The notes: generated by a model from the sequence alone, not told the origin. DNA of 64,000 nt from Pollutimonas bauzanensis (GCF_900129885.1 NZ_FQXE01000003.1:124001-188000), one strand, 5' to 3'. Positions 36,438 through 44,248 are shown, numbered from the stretch's first letter. Translations and numbers: made by a program.

Positions 36438-37067
36438 CTAGTGGATGAATAAGAGCATGAGGACGATGGGAAGGACGAGGCCAAGGCTGAGCAGCGGCCA
36501 CGTGGCGGGGCGGTTGGCGGCATGCAGCTTTACCAGGAACAGGCCGGTGAACGCAAAAACCAGACAGGCGACGGCGAAGACATCGATGAACCAGCTCCAT
36601 ATGGCGCCCGCATGGCGCCCCTTGTGCAAGTCGTTGAAGTAAGCGACCCAGCCGCGGCTGCTGTATTCGTATTCGACGGCGCCGCTGGCGACGTCTATTG
36701 AAAGCCAGGCGTCTGCCCCCGGTTCTGGCAGCGAAAGATAGATTTCGTTCGGCGAGAATTCGGCGCTGCGATCGCCGATATGGATGCCCAGTTGCTGGTC
36801 CAGCCAAGCCCGCACAGGTCCGGGCAAGGGCCGCTTTTTCTGCGCGGAGGCGTCCGGCGCCAATGTGGCGGCAAGCTCTTCCGGCAAGGCCAGTGTCCTG
36901 GAAAGCGTCTTCGGGCTGGCTTCTATCCATGCCGCATTGTTCAGCGTGAGCCCGGTCGCCGCGAACAGGATCAGGCCGGTCAGGCTCAGCGCCGCGCTCA
37001 TCCAGTGCCATTGATGCAGGGTTTTGAGCCAATACGAGCGGCGGCGGGAAGACGGGATTGAAGACAT
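36438..37067 (-). CDS. PepSY-domain transmembrane electron-transfer protein
   Basis: 209 residues. An N-terminal helix begins LKTLHQWHWMSAALSLTGLILF, a PepSY-like soluble part follows (about residues 60-140), then FNDLHKGRHAGAIWSW and two more helices. The paired His residues at membrane edges (HQWHW, LHKGRHAG) are candidates for heme ligation, as proposed for related reductases. It is the first gene of the Fur-controlled operon and would move electrons across the inner membrane. Confidence 0.86.
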   Translation of the reverse strand: MSSIPSSRRRSYWLKTLHQWHWMSAALSLTGLILFAATGLTLNNAAWIEASPKTLSRTLALPEELAATLAPDASAQKKRPLPGPVRAWLDQQLGIHIGDRSAEFSPNEIYLSLPEPGADAWLSIDVASGAVEYEYSSRGWVAYFNDLHKGRHAGAIWSWFIDVFAVACLVFAFTGLFLVKLHAANRPATWPLLSLGLVLPIVLMLLFIH

Positions 37068-37108
37068 GTCCGCGGACCAAGTAACAGGATAAGAGAGACC
37101 AGCCGTGA

Positions 37109-37138
37109 ATTCTACATTAAATAATGGGAATGATTATC
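37109..37138 (-). promoter_or_regulatory. Fur box and -10 element of the PepSY-ApbE operon
   Basis: AATAATGGGAATGATTATC at 37120-37138 matches 15 of 19 positions of the classical Fur consensus. On the minus strand it lies directly upstream of TAGAAT (37109-37114), about 40 bp before the PepSY ATG. Fe-Fur bound here would block RNA polymerase, so the operon should be induced by iron starvation. Confidence 0.75.
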
Positions 37139-37231
37139 ATCTGTATTAAAAAGGCGGCTCGATGCCGGCGGGCACGCCAGTTGCCGCAGGGACGGTCTCG
37201 CGCCATGGCGCGTTCACTTACGGAGACTTCC

Positions 37232-37795
37232 ATGACTTTGCGTATCCTGACTTCCGCCGTCCTCGCCGCCGGCTCGCTGACCCTGTGCGCAGGCGCCATG
37301 GCGCAGGCGTCGGCTCCCGCGCCCACCCCCATGCAGGGGGCCGCCACCCAGAAGCTGGCGGGCGGCGACAAGGACTTTCTTGAAAATGCCGCGCAGGCCG
37401 GCCATGCCGAAATAGAGGGCAGCAAGCTTGCCGAGACCAAATCGGCGAATCCCGATGTCAAGGCCTTCGCCGCCCAGATGATCAAGGATCACACCGAGGT
37501 GGGGGCGGAACTGGATGCCCTGGCCGCCAGGAAAGGCTACACCCCGCCCACCGGGCCATCCATCGTGCAGACGGCCAAGATCAAGACCCTGGGCGTCCTG
37601 AGCGGCACGCACTTCGACAAGATGTATGCCAGCCAGATCGGCGTCTCGGCCCACGAAGACGCTGTAAAGCTGTTCCAGGAAACGGCCGGCAAGGCCGAGG
37701 ACCCGGACATCAAGGCTTTCGCCGCCAAGAACGCCCCCGCCCTGGAGCATCACCTCGAAATGGCCCGGGCTTTGCAGCAGAAAGTGGAGAAATGA
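37232..37795 (+). CDS. DUF4142 periplasmic protein
   Basis: 187 residues from the ATG preceded by GGAGAC; an in-frame ATG upstream would add 36 unrelated residues. The signal peptide ends near GAMAQA. Typical DUF4142 features are DKDFLENAAQAGHAEIEGSKLA, VKAFAAQMIKDHTEVG and HEDAVKLFQETAG. The family is a ferritin-like four-helix bundle by prediction and is common in stress-related loci; the activity is unknown. It is divergent from the PepSY operon and might share regulation. Confidence 0.85.
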   Translation: MTLRILTSAVLAAGSLTLCAGAMAQASAPAPTPMQGAATQKLAGGDKDFLENAAQAGHAEIEGSKLAETKSANPDVKAFAAQMIKDHTEVGAELDALAARKGYTPPTGPSIVQTAKIKTLGVLSGTHFDKMYASQIGVSAHEDAVKLFQETAGKAEDPDIKAFAAKNAPALEHHLEMARALQQKVEK

Positions 37796-38143
37796 GCGCA
37801 AACGGCGCGGCCGTCCTATAATACCTGCCTTGCAAGACGCGCCGCGCCTCGCGCGGCAATCAAGATTGAATTACATGGTGAAACTATCGCTGCCGGCCGA
37901 ACACGCCTTTCGGTCGGCATGCTCCCGCGCGCTAAGGATCACTTTCCTGGGTTCCCAGGAAGTGGCCGTGCGCTCGGCATACGCGCGCGCCAAGCCCGGC
38001 TAAGACCGCGCAGGCATGTCCGAGCGCGGAATGCGGTTTTTTTTCCGCCGCTTTCCGTCCCTCCAAGCGCGTCCGGCTTCGCATCGGGCGTTTCCACACG
38101 TAATTCAAGCTGCCCCGCGGCGGGGCGGCCAACATCAAGCGCT
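37796..38143 (+). other. Intergenic region before the beta-helix gene
   Basis: 348 bp without a credible protein gene. It holds the candidate structured RNA and, beyond its T-run, a 100-bp GC-rich stretch with a CCCCGCGGCGGGG hairpin leading to the ATG at 38144. Short ORFs here have no recognisable features. Confidence 0.5.
37829..38044 (+). ncRNA. Candidate structured RNA or leader
   Basis: A TATAAT (37817-37822) is followed by about 215 nt with strong hairpins: GCCGCGC/GCGCGGC (37841-37857), a 10-bp stem at 37892-37918, and an 11-bp stem CACTTTCCTGGG/CCCAGGAAGTG with one bulge (37940-37964). It ends with eight T (38037-38044) after a GC-rich inverted repeat. No -35 element is obvious. It could be a small RNA or the terminated leader of the beta-helix gene at 38144. 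It does not match 6S, SRP or tmRNA features that I can recall. Confidence 0.35.
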
Positions 38144-39028
38144 ATGCAACTTACCAAGAAATTCGTCAAGGCCAAGAATCCATGCACCTCGGGCTATCGC
38201 TGGTTCCTTCGCGACCAGAACGGCCAGGGGGACTACCAGGAAGTACTGGACGCGCTCGTCGCCGACAATCGCATCGATGACGCCTGCTGGCTGCTTGACC
38301 AGTTCGGTCCCACCGACGAGGTGCTGACGCTCGATTCGGTCGATGTGAACGCCATCGTCTTCGCGGGCACACTGGTCGTGCGCCTGGGCATCCACGCCGA
38401 TACCGTGGTGCGAGCCGGCCGCTGCATACAGAGCGGCGGCGGCATCAAGGCCGGCACCGATATCGTGGCCGGCGAGAATATCCAGGCCGAGGGCAGCATC
38501 ATCAGCGGCGGGCATATCCGCGCCGAAGGCGACATCATCGCCGGCTGGGGCATACAGGCGGAATCCAGGCTGGAGTGCGGCGGCAGGCTGCACGCCAAAT
38601 GGGATGCGGCCGCCGGACAGGGGATCTCCGTGTCGGGCAACATCCGCATCGGGCAAAGCCTGTCGGCCGGCGGCTCGATCAAGTGCGATCAGGGCATCAA
38701 GGCCGGCGGCCAAGTGAAGGCGCAACACGATATCGTGGTGGAATGCGGCATCCAGGCGGGCGAGTCCATCGTCGCGGGCAATCATATAGAGACCGGCTGG
38801 GGCATGCTGGCCGGCTGCGACATCGTCGCCGAAGGCTCGATCAAGGCGGGCGAAGGCCTGGCTGCGGCGGGCAAGATCGAACCCGGCGCCGGGCATGGCG
38901 TGTATGCTGGATTGCGCGTAAGGCTGGATGCGTGGGCCGTGGCCGCCCGGGTGGTCGCCCGGACGAGGCCGGATCAGCTGGTCAGCGGGTTCTGGTGCGG
39001 CTCGGAATCGCCGCTATGCCCGGCCTGA
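38144..39028 (+). CDS. Hexad-repeat beta-helix protein of unknown function
   Basis: 294 residues. An N-terminal domain of about 75 residues (CTSGYRWFLRDQNGQGDYQEVLDALVADNRIDDACWLL in part) precedes some 28 consecutive hexads of the form [ILV]-x-[AGC]-x-x-x, for example GIKAGTDIVAGENIQAEGSI. Such strict six-residue periodicity predicts a left-handed or bactofilin-like beta-helix. There is no signal peptide, acyltransferase motif or membrane segment. Its role is unknown; a scaffold or polymer-forming protein is one possibility. Part of the gene (38801-38847) is repeated in inverted form just downstream. Confidence 0.7.
   Translation: MQLTKKFVKAKNPCTSGYRWFLRDQNGQGDYQEVLDALVADNRIDDACWLLDQFGPTDEVLTLDSVDVNAIVFAGTLVVRLGIHADTVVRAGRCIQSGGGIKAGTDIVAGENIQAEGSIISGGHIRAEGDIIAGWGIQAESRLECGGRLHAKWDAAAGQGISVSGNIRIGQSLSAGGSIKCDQGIKAGGQVKAQHDIVVECGIQAGESIVAGNHIETGWGMLAGCDIVAEGSIKAGEGLAAAGKIEPGAGHGVYAGLRVRLDAWAVAARVVARTRPDQLVSGFWCGSESPLCPA
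38801..38847 (+). repeat. Inverted repeat, left copy, inside the beta-helix gene
   Basis: These 47 bases are found again in inverted orientation at 39063-39109 with a single mismatch (46/47 identical). The copy lies in the coding part of the repeat domain, around residues 220-235. The spacer between copies is 215 bp and includes the last 60 codons. Confidence 0.85.
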
Positions 39029-39062
39029 CGCCTGATGCATGGCGCCGCGCCGCCCTGCGCAC

Positions 39063-39109
39063 GCCTTGATCGAGCCTTCGGCGACGATGTCGCAGCCGGC
39101 CTGCATGCC
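39063..39109 (-). repeat. Inverted repeat, right copy, at the head of the tandem array
   Basis: Inverted partner of 38801-38847. Its last 12 bases (GGCCTGCATGCC) are also the first bases of the 79-bp tandem unit, so the array appears to have grown from the end of this repeat. Confidence 0.85.
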
Positions 39110-39408
39110 GCTCGGATTCGCCAGGCACGGAACAGTCCGCAGGGGACTGTTCTGTGTCCGGGCTTATCCACCTCGCGGCCTGCATGCCGCTCGGATTCGC
39201 CAGGCACAGAACAGTCCGCAGGGGACTGTTCTGTGTCCGGGCTCATCCACCTCGCGGCCTGCATGCCGCTCGGATTCGCCAGGCACAGAACAGTCCGCAG
39301 GGGACTGTTCCGTGTCCGGGCTCATCCACCTCGCGGCCTGCATGCCGCTCGGATTCGCCAGGCACAGAACAGTCCGCAGGGGACTGTTCTGTGTCCGGGC
39401 TCATCCAC
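39098..39408. repeat. Four-copy 79-bp tandem hairpin array
   Basis: Copies begin at 39098, 39177, 39256 and 39335 (exact 79-bp period); the last is a few bases short. Each unit contains CACAGAACAGTCC-GCAGG-GGACTGTTCTGTG, a 13-bp perfect stem with a 5-nt loop. Copies differ by only single bases: copy 1 has CACGG in the left arm and TTATCC for TCATCC, copy 3 has TTCCGTG in the right arm. The near identity implies recent amplification. There are no spacers, so it is not CRISPR. Confidence 0.9.
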
Positions 39409-39626
39409 CAAGGGGGCGGCTTTTGCGTTGGGACGGCCCGGCGGCAAAAAAAAGCCGGGAGACCGTACATATGACGACTACTTAATGTTACTTTTGCATA
39501 GTTCCTGAGATAACTCTCTTTAATTGTCATTCAACACTCCGTTTTCCATGAGTCCAAGCGAACCCGACTTCCGCGTTTCGCCCATTTCGGCGTACACGTT
39601 GTGGGCGGCCCGGATGTGTTTCCATC

Positions 39627-41840
39627 ATGACTGACCCATTGCTCGCGGGCGATGATGACCTGCCGGACCGCCATCAAGGCGCGGCCGCCCACTTCTGGCG
39701 CATCGCCCTGGCGATTGCGGCGCTGGGCGGCCCGGTCTTGTGGCTGGCGCTGGCCGAGCCGCAACGCATGCCGGATCTGGGAACGGTTTACCTGCCGCTG
39801 CACATCGCCATGGAGATATTCTCCATCGTCATCGCGTCCATGATCTTCGCGCTGGGCTGGCACAATATCAGTGACAAGATCCCGTGCAACGTGATCATCC
39901 TGTCGGCGGCTTTTCTTGCGGTAGCGCTGCTTGACCTGTGCCACCTGTTGTCGCTGGAGGGTATGCCGGACTTCGTCACGCCAGGCTCGGTGCCCAAGGC
40001 GATTGCATTCGCGCTGGCGTCGCGCATCGTCACGGCCGCCGCGCTGCTGGTCGTTGCCTTGCTGCCGTGGAGCTTATACGCGGGCCGGCGCATTCGCTGC
40101 ATCGCCCTGGCCGTTTCCATGGCAAGCGTCGCGCTGGCCGCCTGGGTGGTGTTGTACCGGTTCGATGCCCTGCCCGCCACCTTTGTGCAGGGCCAGGGGG
40201 TCACTCTCCTGAAGGTCCGTGTGGAATATGCGCTGTTTGCGCTGTATACCGCCGCCGCCTTGCTGTTCCTGTGGCGCGCATGGCGCCGGCGCGACCGCAA
40301 TGCCGGCTATCTGGCGGTGGCCGCCGCGATCATGGCCATGAGCGAAGTATGCTTTACTTGGCATGCGCAGCCGGGTGAACTGCCTGGCATGCTGGGCCAT
40401 TTCTACAAGGTCATCGCCGGCGGCTATCTGTACTGGGCCATTTTCCTGGACGCGCTGCGGGAACCCTATCAGCAATTGCGCCGCTCGGAGCAGTCGCGCC
40501 TCAGGCAGCTTACGCACGATACCTTGACCGGTTTGCCGAACCGCGCCCTGATCGCCCAGAAATTGCGCCAGGCGATTGTCCACGCACGCTTGCGCAACAC
40601 CATGCTGGCCGTTTTCTTCCTGGATGTGGATTTCTTCAAGAAGGTCAATGCGACATTCGGCCATGGCGTGGGCGACGAAATCATACGGGCCTGCGCCGGG
40701 CGGCTGGCGCCGGCCCTGACCAGCGACAACACGCTGGCCCGCCAGGCCGGCGACGAATTCATCATCCTGCAGGAGAACATCACCGACGGCCACCAGGCGG
40801 CGCTGCTGGCGGAAAACCTGTTGCGCCGCATGCGCGAGCCCTTCCATATCCAGGGGCATGAAATATTCTTGAGCGCCAGTGTTGGCATAACCTTGTTCCC
40901 CGACGACGAAACCACCGAGAACGGCCTGCTGCACAAGGCGCATATGGCCATGAGCAGTGTCAAGAAGGACGCGCGCAATACCTACCGCTTCCATACCTCG
41001 GATATGGAACGCGGCCTGCGCGAACAACTGATGATGGAAAGTTCTTTGCACCATGCGCTCGACAATGGCGAGCTCATGATCCACTATCAGCCCAAAGTGA
41101 ATTTCAGCACCGGCGCCGTGGCGGGCGTGGAGGCCTTGGTGCGGTGGAACCACCCGGTGCTGGGCCAAGTGCCGCCGGCCAGTTTCATTCCCATTGCGGA
41201 AGAAAACGGCTGTATCGACGCCATTGGCATGTGGGTCCTGGAGCAGGCCTGCGCGCAAGCGCGCAAATGGCAGGAGCTGAGCCTGCCGCTGCTGTGCGTA
41301 TCGGTCAATTTGTCGGCGCGGCAGTTCCAGCAGCCCAGGCTGGCCGAGCAAGTGGGGCAAGTGCTGCGCGATACCGGCCTGGTGCCGTCCTGCCTGGAGC
41401 TGGAAATCACCGAAAGCACGGTGATGCAGGATACGGAAGCGGCCATCACCGCGCTTCAATCGTTGAAGCGCCTGGGTGTGGTGCTGTCGGTCGACGATTT
41501 CGGCACCGGATATTCGTCGCTGAGCTGCCTGAAACGCTTTCCCATCGATGTGCTGAAAATCGACCGTTCTTTTGTCAGCGATGTGACCCACGACACCAAC
41601 GATGCGGCGATCACCCGCGCCATCATCGCCCTTGCCCATGGCCTGGACCTGGCCGTGGTCGCCGAGGGCGTGGAAACGCTGGAGCAGGCCTTGTTCCTGC
41701 AAGCCAATGGCTGCGACGAAATGCAAGGCTATTACTTCAGCCGCCCCGTGCTGCCCGACGAGCTGGCGGATATGTTGCGCGCCGACCCTGTGGCGCGCAA
41801 CATGGATGCGGCAGCAGGTGGCGCGGCGCCCGGGGCTTAG
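39627..41840 (+). CDS. MASE3-GGDEF-EAL cyclic-di-GMP signalling protein
   Basis: 737 residues. The N-terminal 270 residues hold seven to eight membrane helices with the MASE3 pattern (VALLDLCHLLSLEGMPDFVTPGS). A GGDEF domain follows (DTLTGLPNRALIAQ, DVDFFKKVNATFGH) whose active motif reads AGDEF. The EAL domain is complete: VEALVRWNHP, LEITESTVM, DDFGTGYSSL, KIDRSFV and AEGVET. It is probably mainly a c-di-GMP phosphodiesterase, with the GGDEF part either weakly active or GTP-sensing. The TonB receptor gene begins 5 bp downstream, suggesting co-transcription. Confidence 0.92.
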   Translation: MTDPLLAGDDDLPDRHQGAAAHFWRIALAIAALGGPVLWLALAEPQRMPDLGTVYLPLHIAMEIFSIVIASMIFALGWHNISDKIPCNVIILSAAFLAVALLDLCHLLSLEGMPDFVTPGSVPKAIAFALASRIVTAAALLVVALLPWSLYAGRRIRCIALAVSMASVALAAWVVLYRFDALPATFVQGQGVTLLKVRVEYALFALYTAAALLFLWRAWRRRDRNAGYLAVAAAIMAMSEVCFTWHAQPGELPGMLGHFYKVIAGGYLYWAIFLDALREPYQQLRRSEQSRLRQLTHDTLTGLPNRALIAQKLRQAIVHARLRNTMLAVFFLDVDFFKKVNATFGHGVGDEIIRACAGRLAPALTSDNTLARQAGDEFIILQENITDGHQAALLAENLLRRMREPFHIQGHEIFLSASVGITLFPDDETTENGLLHKAHMAMSSVKKDARNTYRFHTSDMERGLREQLMMESSLHHALDNGELMIHYQPKVNFSTGAVAGVEALVRWNHPVLGQVPPASFIPIAEENGCIDAIGMWVLEQACAQARKWQELSLPLLCVSVNLSARQFQQPRLAEQVGQVLRDTGLVPSCLELEITESTVMQDTEAAITALQSLKRLGVVLSVDDFGTGYSSLSCLKRFPIDVLKIDRSFVSDVTHDTNDAAITRAIIALAHGLDLAVVAEGVETLEQALFLQANGCDEMQGYYFSRPVLPDELADMLRADPVARNMDAAAGGAAPGA

Positions 41841-41845
41841 CGCCC

Positions 41846-43987
41846 ATGCCGAAGCCAGCGCCGCCGGTCAGATCCGCTGCGGGCGCGCAGCCCCTGTTCC
41901 AGGCCTTGCCTTGCGCCATCGCGCTTGCCTGGTGCCTGACGGCGCCGCCGGCCTGTGCGGATCCGGGTGATGACGCGCCGGTGCTGGCCCCCGTCCGGGT
42001 AAAGGGTAAAGCCGCGGGGCCGGATCTCGATGACGACAGCCGCAAGGCGCTGCGCGCCATACCGGGCAACGTCGCCGTCATCTCCGCGCAGCGCTACCGC
42101 GAAGGCGCGGTGATGGGGCTGCGCGATGCGCTGTCGCGCACGGCCGGCGTTTATGTGCAGAATCCATCAGGGCAGGAAAGCGCCAAGGTTTCCATGCGCG
42201 GCTCGGGCATTTCGGCGTCCAGCGGCTTGCGCGGCATACGCCTGCTGCGCGACGGCCTGCCGCTGGGCCGCTCGGACGACCTGGGCGATACCATTTATGC
42301 CGATCCTTTCGGCGCCGAGCGCATAGAGGTGTATCGGGGCGCCAATTCGCTGGAGTACGGCGCGGCCACGCTGGGCGGAGCCATCAACCTGGTTTCGCCC
42401 ACCGGCCATAGCCATCCCGGCGCCGAATGGCGCATGGAGGGCGGCTCGCATGGCTACCTGAAAGGGCAGTTGCGCGCCGGGCAAGAGTTCAGCGACGATC
42501 TGGACGCTTTTGCATCCATCAGCAGCTTTCACTCCGACGGGTTCAGGCAAAATTCGGAACAGAGCGTGTCGCGCTTTTATGGCAATATCGGCTACAAATT
42601 CAGCCCCCGCTCGCAAGGCCGCCTGCACATCACCAGCGAACATTACCGGGTGCGGATGCCGGGCGCCCTGACCCTGGAGCAGATGCAGGACGATCCTTCA
42701 GCGGCCAATGAGGGCGCGCTGCAGGCCGGCACGCGGATCAGGACCACGCCGCGCTGGCACGCCGCGTACCGGCACGACTGGCAAATCGGCGCGGCCGACC
42801 AATTGTCGCTGGGCGTTTTCCATACGGGCACGAAATTCGATTCCCCGGGCGCCGATATCCGCGCCCGCTACGATGCAACCGATTACGGCGCGGCTCTGCG
42901 CCACGAGGTCAATCGCGAGCCGGGCGGCCATCGCAATCGTTTTGTCTGGGGCGCCAACTACAGCCGCGGTTCCAGCGATAATCAGGCCTATTGGCCGGAC
43001 TACCGGCCGGCGTCCCCCTTCCTGCCCGCGCCCGGGGCGCAACTGGCGGCCATAGCGTCGAGACGCTCGGCGCTCGAGCTTTTTGCCGAGAACAGCTACA
43101 ACCTCTCGCCCGCCGTCGCCTTGGTCGCGGGAGCTCAGGCGACCTGGGCCAGGCGGCTCACGGATAACACGGTCCTGCCTTTGCTTTCGGCTTTTTTTGC
43201 CGATGGAGGCGCGTCGGCCAGCTATTTCGGCTTCAGCCCCAAGCTGGGAGCGCTGTGGGATGTCGCTCCCCAAGCGCAGGTGTTCGCCAACCTCAGCCGC
43301 AGCTTCGAACCGCCCAATAGCCTGGCATTCCATACCCAGGCCGGCAATCTGCGGGCGCAGCGGGCGACGACGCTCGAGCTCGGCACGCGCGGCGGCGCCG
43401 CGGCACTGGGTTGGGATGCGGCTGTCTATCACAGCCGGGTCAGGAACGAGCTGCTCCAGGCGCCGGTGCCGGGAAACCCGGGCCTGCCGCCGCTGGCCTA
43501 CAACGCCGATGCCAGCCGGCATACGGGCATTGAACTGGGGCTGCGCGGCATGTTGCCGCTGGCTTTCCTGCCGGGCAGCCTGGACTGGAACCTGGCCTAT
43601 ACCTGGAGCCGCTTCCGCCTGGCCGGCGACGCCCTGTACGGTGGCAATGCCCTGCCCGGCATTCCGCCGCACGCGGCGCGGATCGACCTGGTCTACCGCC
43701 ATCCTTCCGGTTTTTATGCCGGCCCCGGTTTCGAATTGGCTTCCGGCTGGGACGTGGACCAGGCCGATACCCTGATGGCGCCGGGCTATGGCATCGTCAA
43801 CTTCATCATGGGCTACCGGGCGCCGGGAGAGCGTTATCGTGTTTTCCTGGATGCCCGCAACCTGGCCGGCAAGCATTACGCCGCCACGACCGACTATATG
43901 GTCGATGCCGGGGGGCGGGGCGATGCGGCGGTATTCTATCCCGGCCAGAACCTTGCGGTATTCGCCGGGATTCAAGCCAACTGGTGA
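41846..43987 (+). CDS. TonB-dependent outer-membrane receptor
   Basis: 713 residues from ATG at 41846; the upstream part of the open frame is shadow of the EAL gene. The signal peptide ends near PACADP. A plug domain (residues 60-170: PGNVAVISAQRYREGAVMG, VSMRGSGISASSGLRGIRLLRDGLPLGRSD, IEVYRGANSLEYGAATLGGAINLV in parts) leads into a 22-strand-type barrel ending in aromatic Trp (FAGIQANW). It imports a ferric siderophore, heme or another large ligand using TonB energy. The ligand is unknown; it ends convergently with a Fur-box-controlled gene, with 16 bp overlap. Confidence 0.92.
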   Translation: MPKPAPPVRSAAGAQPLFQALPCAIALAWCLTAPPACADPGDDAPVLAPVRVKGKAAGPDLDDDSRKALRAIPGNVAVISAQRYREGAVMGLRDALSRTAGVYVQNPSGQESAKVSMRGSGISASSGLRGIRLLRDGLPLGRSDDLGDTIYADPFGAERIEVYRGANSLEYGAATLGGAINLVSPTGHSHPGAEWRMEGGSHGYLKGQLRAGQEFSDDLDAFASISSFHSDGFRQNSEQSVSRFYGNIGYKFSPRSQGRLHITSEHYRVRMPGALTLEQMQDDPSAANEGALQAGTRIRTTPRWHAAYRHDWQIGAADQLSLGVFHTGTKFDSPGADIRARYDATDYGAALRHEVNREPGGHRNRFVWGANYSRGSSDNQAYWPDYRPASPFLPAPGAQLAAIASRRSALELFAENSYNLSPAVALVAGAQATWARRLTDNTVLPLLSAFFADGGASASYFGFSPKLGALWDVAPQAQVFANLSRSFEPPNSLAFHTQAGNLRAQRATTLELGTRGGAAALGWDAAVYHSRVRNELLQAPVPGNPGLPPLAYNADASRHTGIELGLRGMLPLAFLPGSLDWNLAYTWSRFRLAGDALYGGNALPGIPPHAARIDLVYRHPSGFYAGPGFELASGWDVDQADTLMAPGYGIVNFIMGYRAPGERYRVFLDARNLAGKHYAATTDYMVDAGGRGDAAVFYPGQNLAVFAGIQANW

Positions 43988-44199
43988 GCCGGCTGCTGCG
44001 GCGCGGGGCGGCTTGCCCGCCGGGCGCCGGCTCTGTCCCACAGGCGGTCGTGCAGAGGCAATAGCACCACATTGCAGATGGGCTCCAGTATCGCCGCCAG
44101 GCCGCCCGTGGCCAGGGAGCCCGTGCACGCATAGGTGACGCCGAAGGCGACCGACATGTGCAACATGACCTGGCTGGTTTTTTGGGCGAGTAACAGCAT
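43972..44199 (-). CDS. DUF2061-like small membrane protein
   Basis: 75 residues from ATG at 44199, preceded by GTGGAG; an upstream GTG start (44211) is possible. Two hydrophobic segments surround the LEPICNVVLLPLHDRLWDR motif typical of DUF2061. It is probably an inner-membrane protein of unknown role, found near siderophore genes in other bacteria as I recall. A strong Fur-like palindrome lies 31 bp upstream, so it should be iron-repressed. Its 3' end overlaps that of the TonB receptor gene. Confidence 0.75.
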   Translation of the reverse strand: MLLLAQKTSQVMLHMSVAFGVTYACTGSLATGGLAAILEPICNVVLLPLHDRLWDRAGARRASRPAPQQPAHQLA

Positions 44200-44229
44200 G
44201 ACTTTCTCCACACGATCAGTTCAGCCTCA

Positions 44230-44248
44230 ATGATAATGACTATCATTT
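44230..44248 (-). promoter_or_regulatory. Fur box upstream of the DUF2061 gene
   Basis: ATGATA-ATGAC-TATCAT (44231-44247) is a perfect 6-bp inverted repeat; about 14 of 19 positions match the Fur consensus. It is placed to repress the minus-strand DUF2061 gene starting at 44199. The spacer toward the yceI-type gene stop at 44310 has no other feature. Confidence 0.65.

Larger units (their letters stand above)
39029..39626. other. Non-coding region with repeat structures
   Basis: About 600 bp between the beta-helix gene and the GGDEF-EAL gene. It contains the right copy of the 47-bp inverted repeat and the four-copy 79-bp array. All three plus frames stay open across the array only because the 79-bp period shifts frame at each copy; these ORFs have no start signals or homology. 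The final 220 bp are AT-richer and should hold the promoter of the next gene. Confidence 0.7.

Noticed and set aside
37829-38044. 6S, tmRNA or SRP RNA
   Set aside because: Length and hairpins do not match the conserved sequence landmarks I know for these RNAs; kept only as an unnamed candidate.
37919-38143. 75-residue upstream extension of the beta-helix protein
   Set aside because: It would run through the hairpins and the T-run; composition is Arg-rich noise and the conserved part begins at the ATG at 38144.
39098-39408. CRISPR array
   Set aside because: Units are directly adjacent with no unique spacers, the period is 79 bp, and there are no cas genes.
39035-39508. Repeat protein of about 150 residues across the tandem array
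   Set aside because: Open in three frames because the 79-bp unit lacks stops and shifts frame each copy; no ribosome-binding site and no family resemblance.
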